A stretch of 12,891 nucleotides of DNA, from the NCBI GenBank assembly GCA_029548585.1, contig JAKPNC010000040.1, positions 1 through 12,891 of the forward strand, given 5' to 3'. This DNA comes from a bacterium (GTDB lineage Bacteria > Ratteibacteria > UBA8468 > B48-G9 > JAFGKM01). This document shows, in pieces, positions 12,337-12,891 of this stretch. The notes beneath the pieces were generated by a model, which did not search any database, was not told where the DNA came from, and saw only the letters and a program-made list of their open reading frames with translations. The number at the start of each line of letters is the position of its first letter. Position 1 is the first letter of the stretch. The position numbers and the translations under genes are program-made.

Positions 12337-12891
12337 ATGGAATTCATAAAGAGGTTATGGGGATACTCGAGGGGCTACAAGTATCTTTTTTTTCTTCTCA
12401 TACTGTGGATGGTTTTCAACCAGGTAATAAACCTTTCATACCCTCTCTTTACAAGGTACATCATAGATGATGTCATTGTTGAAAAAAATTACAGCATGCT
12501 CCACCTGGTATCTTTTGCCATCCTTATTCTCTTCCTCTTCAGAGGGATGGTGGGCGCCCTGGCGGTCGTAAATTCCTACAAGCTTCAGAATGCCATCGTT
12601 TTCAGGTTCAGAAATCTTCTCTACCACAGGATACAGAAACTTTCCCTATCCTATTTCGAGAAAGAAAAAAGGGGGCCCATAGTTTCAAGGGTCATGCAGG
12701 ACGTTATGGACTGCAACCAGATCATAACCACCGGTTTCACGACCATCTTAAGGGCTATTATCACTCTCGTTGCCACATTCCTCATTCTCATCAAGCTTGA
12801 CTTGAAACTTACACTGATATCAATGATCCCCATGCCTTTCATAGCCGTCCTGATCCACAGATACAAGGAGCGGGCAATCGCGGGTTTCAGG
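12337..12891 (+). CDS. ABC exporter, transmembrane domain (MsbA-like), 3' truncated by window edge
   Basis: An ATG at 12337 opens a frame that runs to the right edge, giving 185 residues of the N-terminal transmembrane domain of a type-IV (MsbA/lipid exporter-like) ABC transporter. It begins 'MEFIKRLWGYSRGYK', a cytoplasmic elbow helix, followed by hydrophobic segments at about 16-38, 54-76, 133-152 and 156-174. The intracellular-loop signature 'LSYFEKEKRGPIVSRVMQDV' corresponds to the family F[FY]....G...SR...D. The nucleotide-binding domain lies beyond the window. Only 1 nt separates it from the Wzz-like stop and there is no clear ribosome site, so translation is probably coupled. With the Wzz-like gene it suggests export of a lipid-linked glycan or a polysaccharide, which is inference; a peptide or drug exporter cannot be excluded. 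Confidence 0.87.
   Translation, partial: MEFIKRLWGYSRGYKYLFFLLILWMVFNQVINLSYPLFTRYIIDDVIVEKNYSMLHLVSFAILILFLFRGMVGALAVVNSYKLQNAIVFRFRNLLYHRIQKLSLSYFEKEKRGPIVSRVMQDVMDCNQIITTGFTTILRAIITLVATFLILIKLDLKLTLISMIPMPFIAVLIHRYKERAIAGFR

Noticed and set aside
12436..12866. Two minus-strand frames near the right edge
   Set aside because: The plus strand carries an uninterrupted ABC exporter frame to the window end.

Overview
The window looks like a chromosomal stretch from an uncultured, probably anaerobic, Gram-negative-type bacterium. The evidence is indirect. It carries bacterial housekeeping genes (tilS, a bL27 ribosomal protein, nnrD, ispD of the MEP pathway, argJ), a corrinoid-protein reductive activator typical of anaerobes, a V/A-type ATPase subunit I, and a Wzz-like polysaccharide co-polymerase next to an ABC exporter. 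Base composition looks close to 50% GC, and AGG is the favoured arginine codon throughout. I cannot assign a phylum from the sequence alone; Omnitrophota-, Nitrospirota- or Desulfobacterota-like lineages are guesses.

Layout. (1) 1-599: the 3' end of tilS on the + strand, convergent with (2) 614-2251 on the - strand, a RACo-like [2Fe-2S]/ASKHA reductive activator of corrinoid proteins. (3) 2252-2495: a divergent control region with overlapping + and - promoter candidates and a GC-rich hairpin in the activator leader. (4) 2496-4709: a + strand pair, an amidohydrolase-2 family metal hydrolase and a neutral-ceramidase-fold protein that keeps the zinc ligands but lacks the catalytic serine. (5) 4722-8187: a perfect consensus promoter (TTGACA-N17-TATAAT) drives a nearly leaderless, short bL27 gene. 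It overlaps an AcpS-like gene by 4 nt, followed by nnrD, ispD and argJ (the last two overlap). (6) 8191-10149: a V-type ATPase subunit I whose start lies 3 nt after the argJ stop. (7) 10158-10932: a separately promoted small membrane protein of the conserved-TM-helix (MscS-associated) type. (8) 10933-11300: tRNA-Ile(GAT), then a second copy of its 3' end about 126 bp downstream, separated by a short, highly self-complementary stretch. (9) 11301-12891: a Wzz-type chain-length determinant and the 5' part of an MsbA-like ABC exporter, probably the start of a surface-polysaccharide locus.

How the parts fit. The acpS-nnrD neighbourhood is common in bacteria, so the AcpS call has contextual support, but its Mg-ligand Glu is a Lys. 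Genes 4761-8187, and probably the ATPase gene, form one tightly packed run with overlaps or short gaps. A likely SD-sequestering hairpin at the nnrD start is the best internal control point. The most unusual items are the orphan leaderless bL27 coupled to a degenerate AcpS, and the duplicated tRNA-Ile 3' end flanking a structured insert. I found no CRISPR array, transposase, integrase or obvious defence system.
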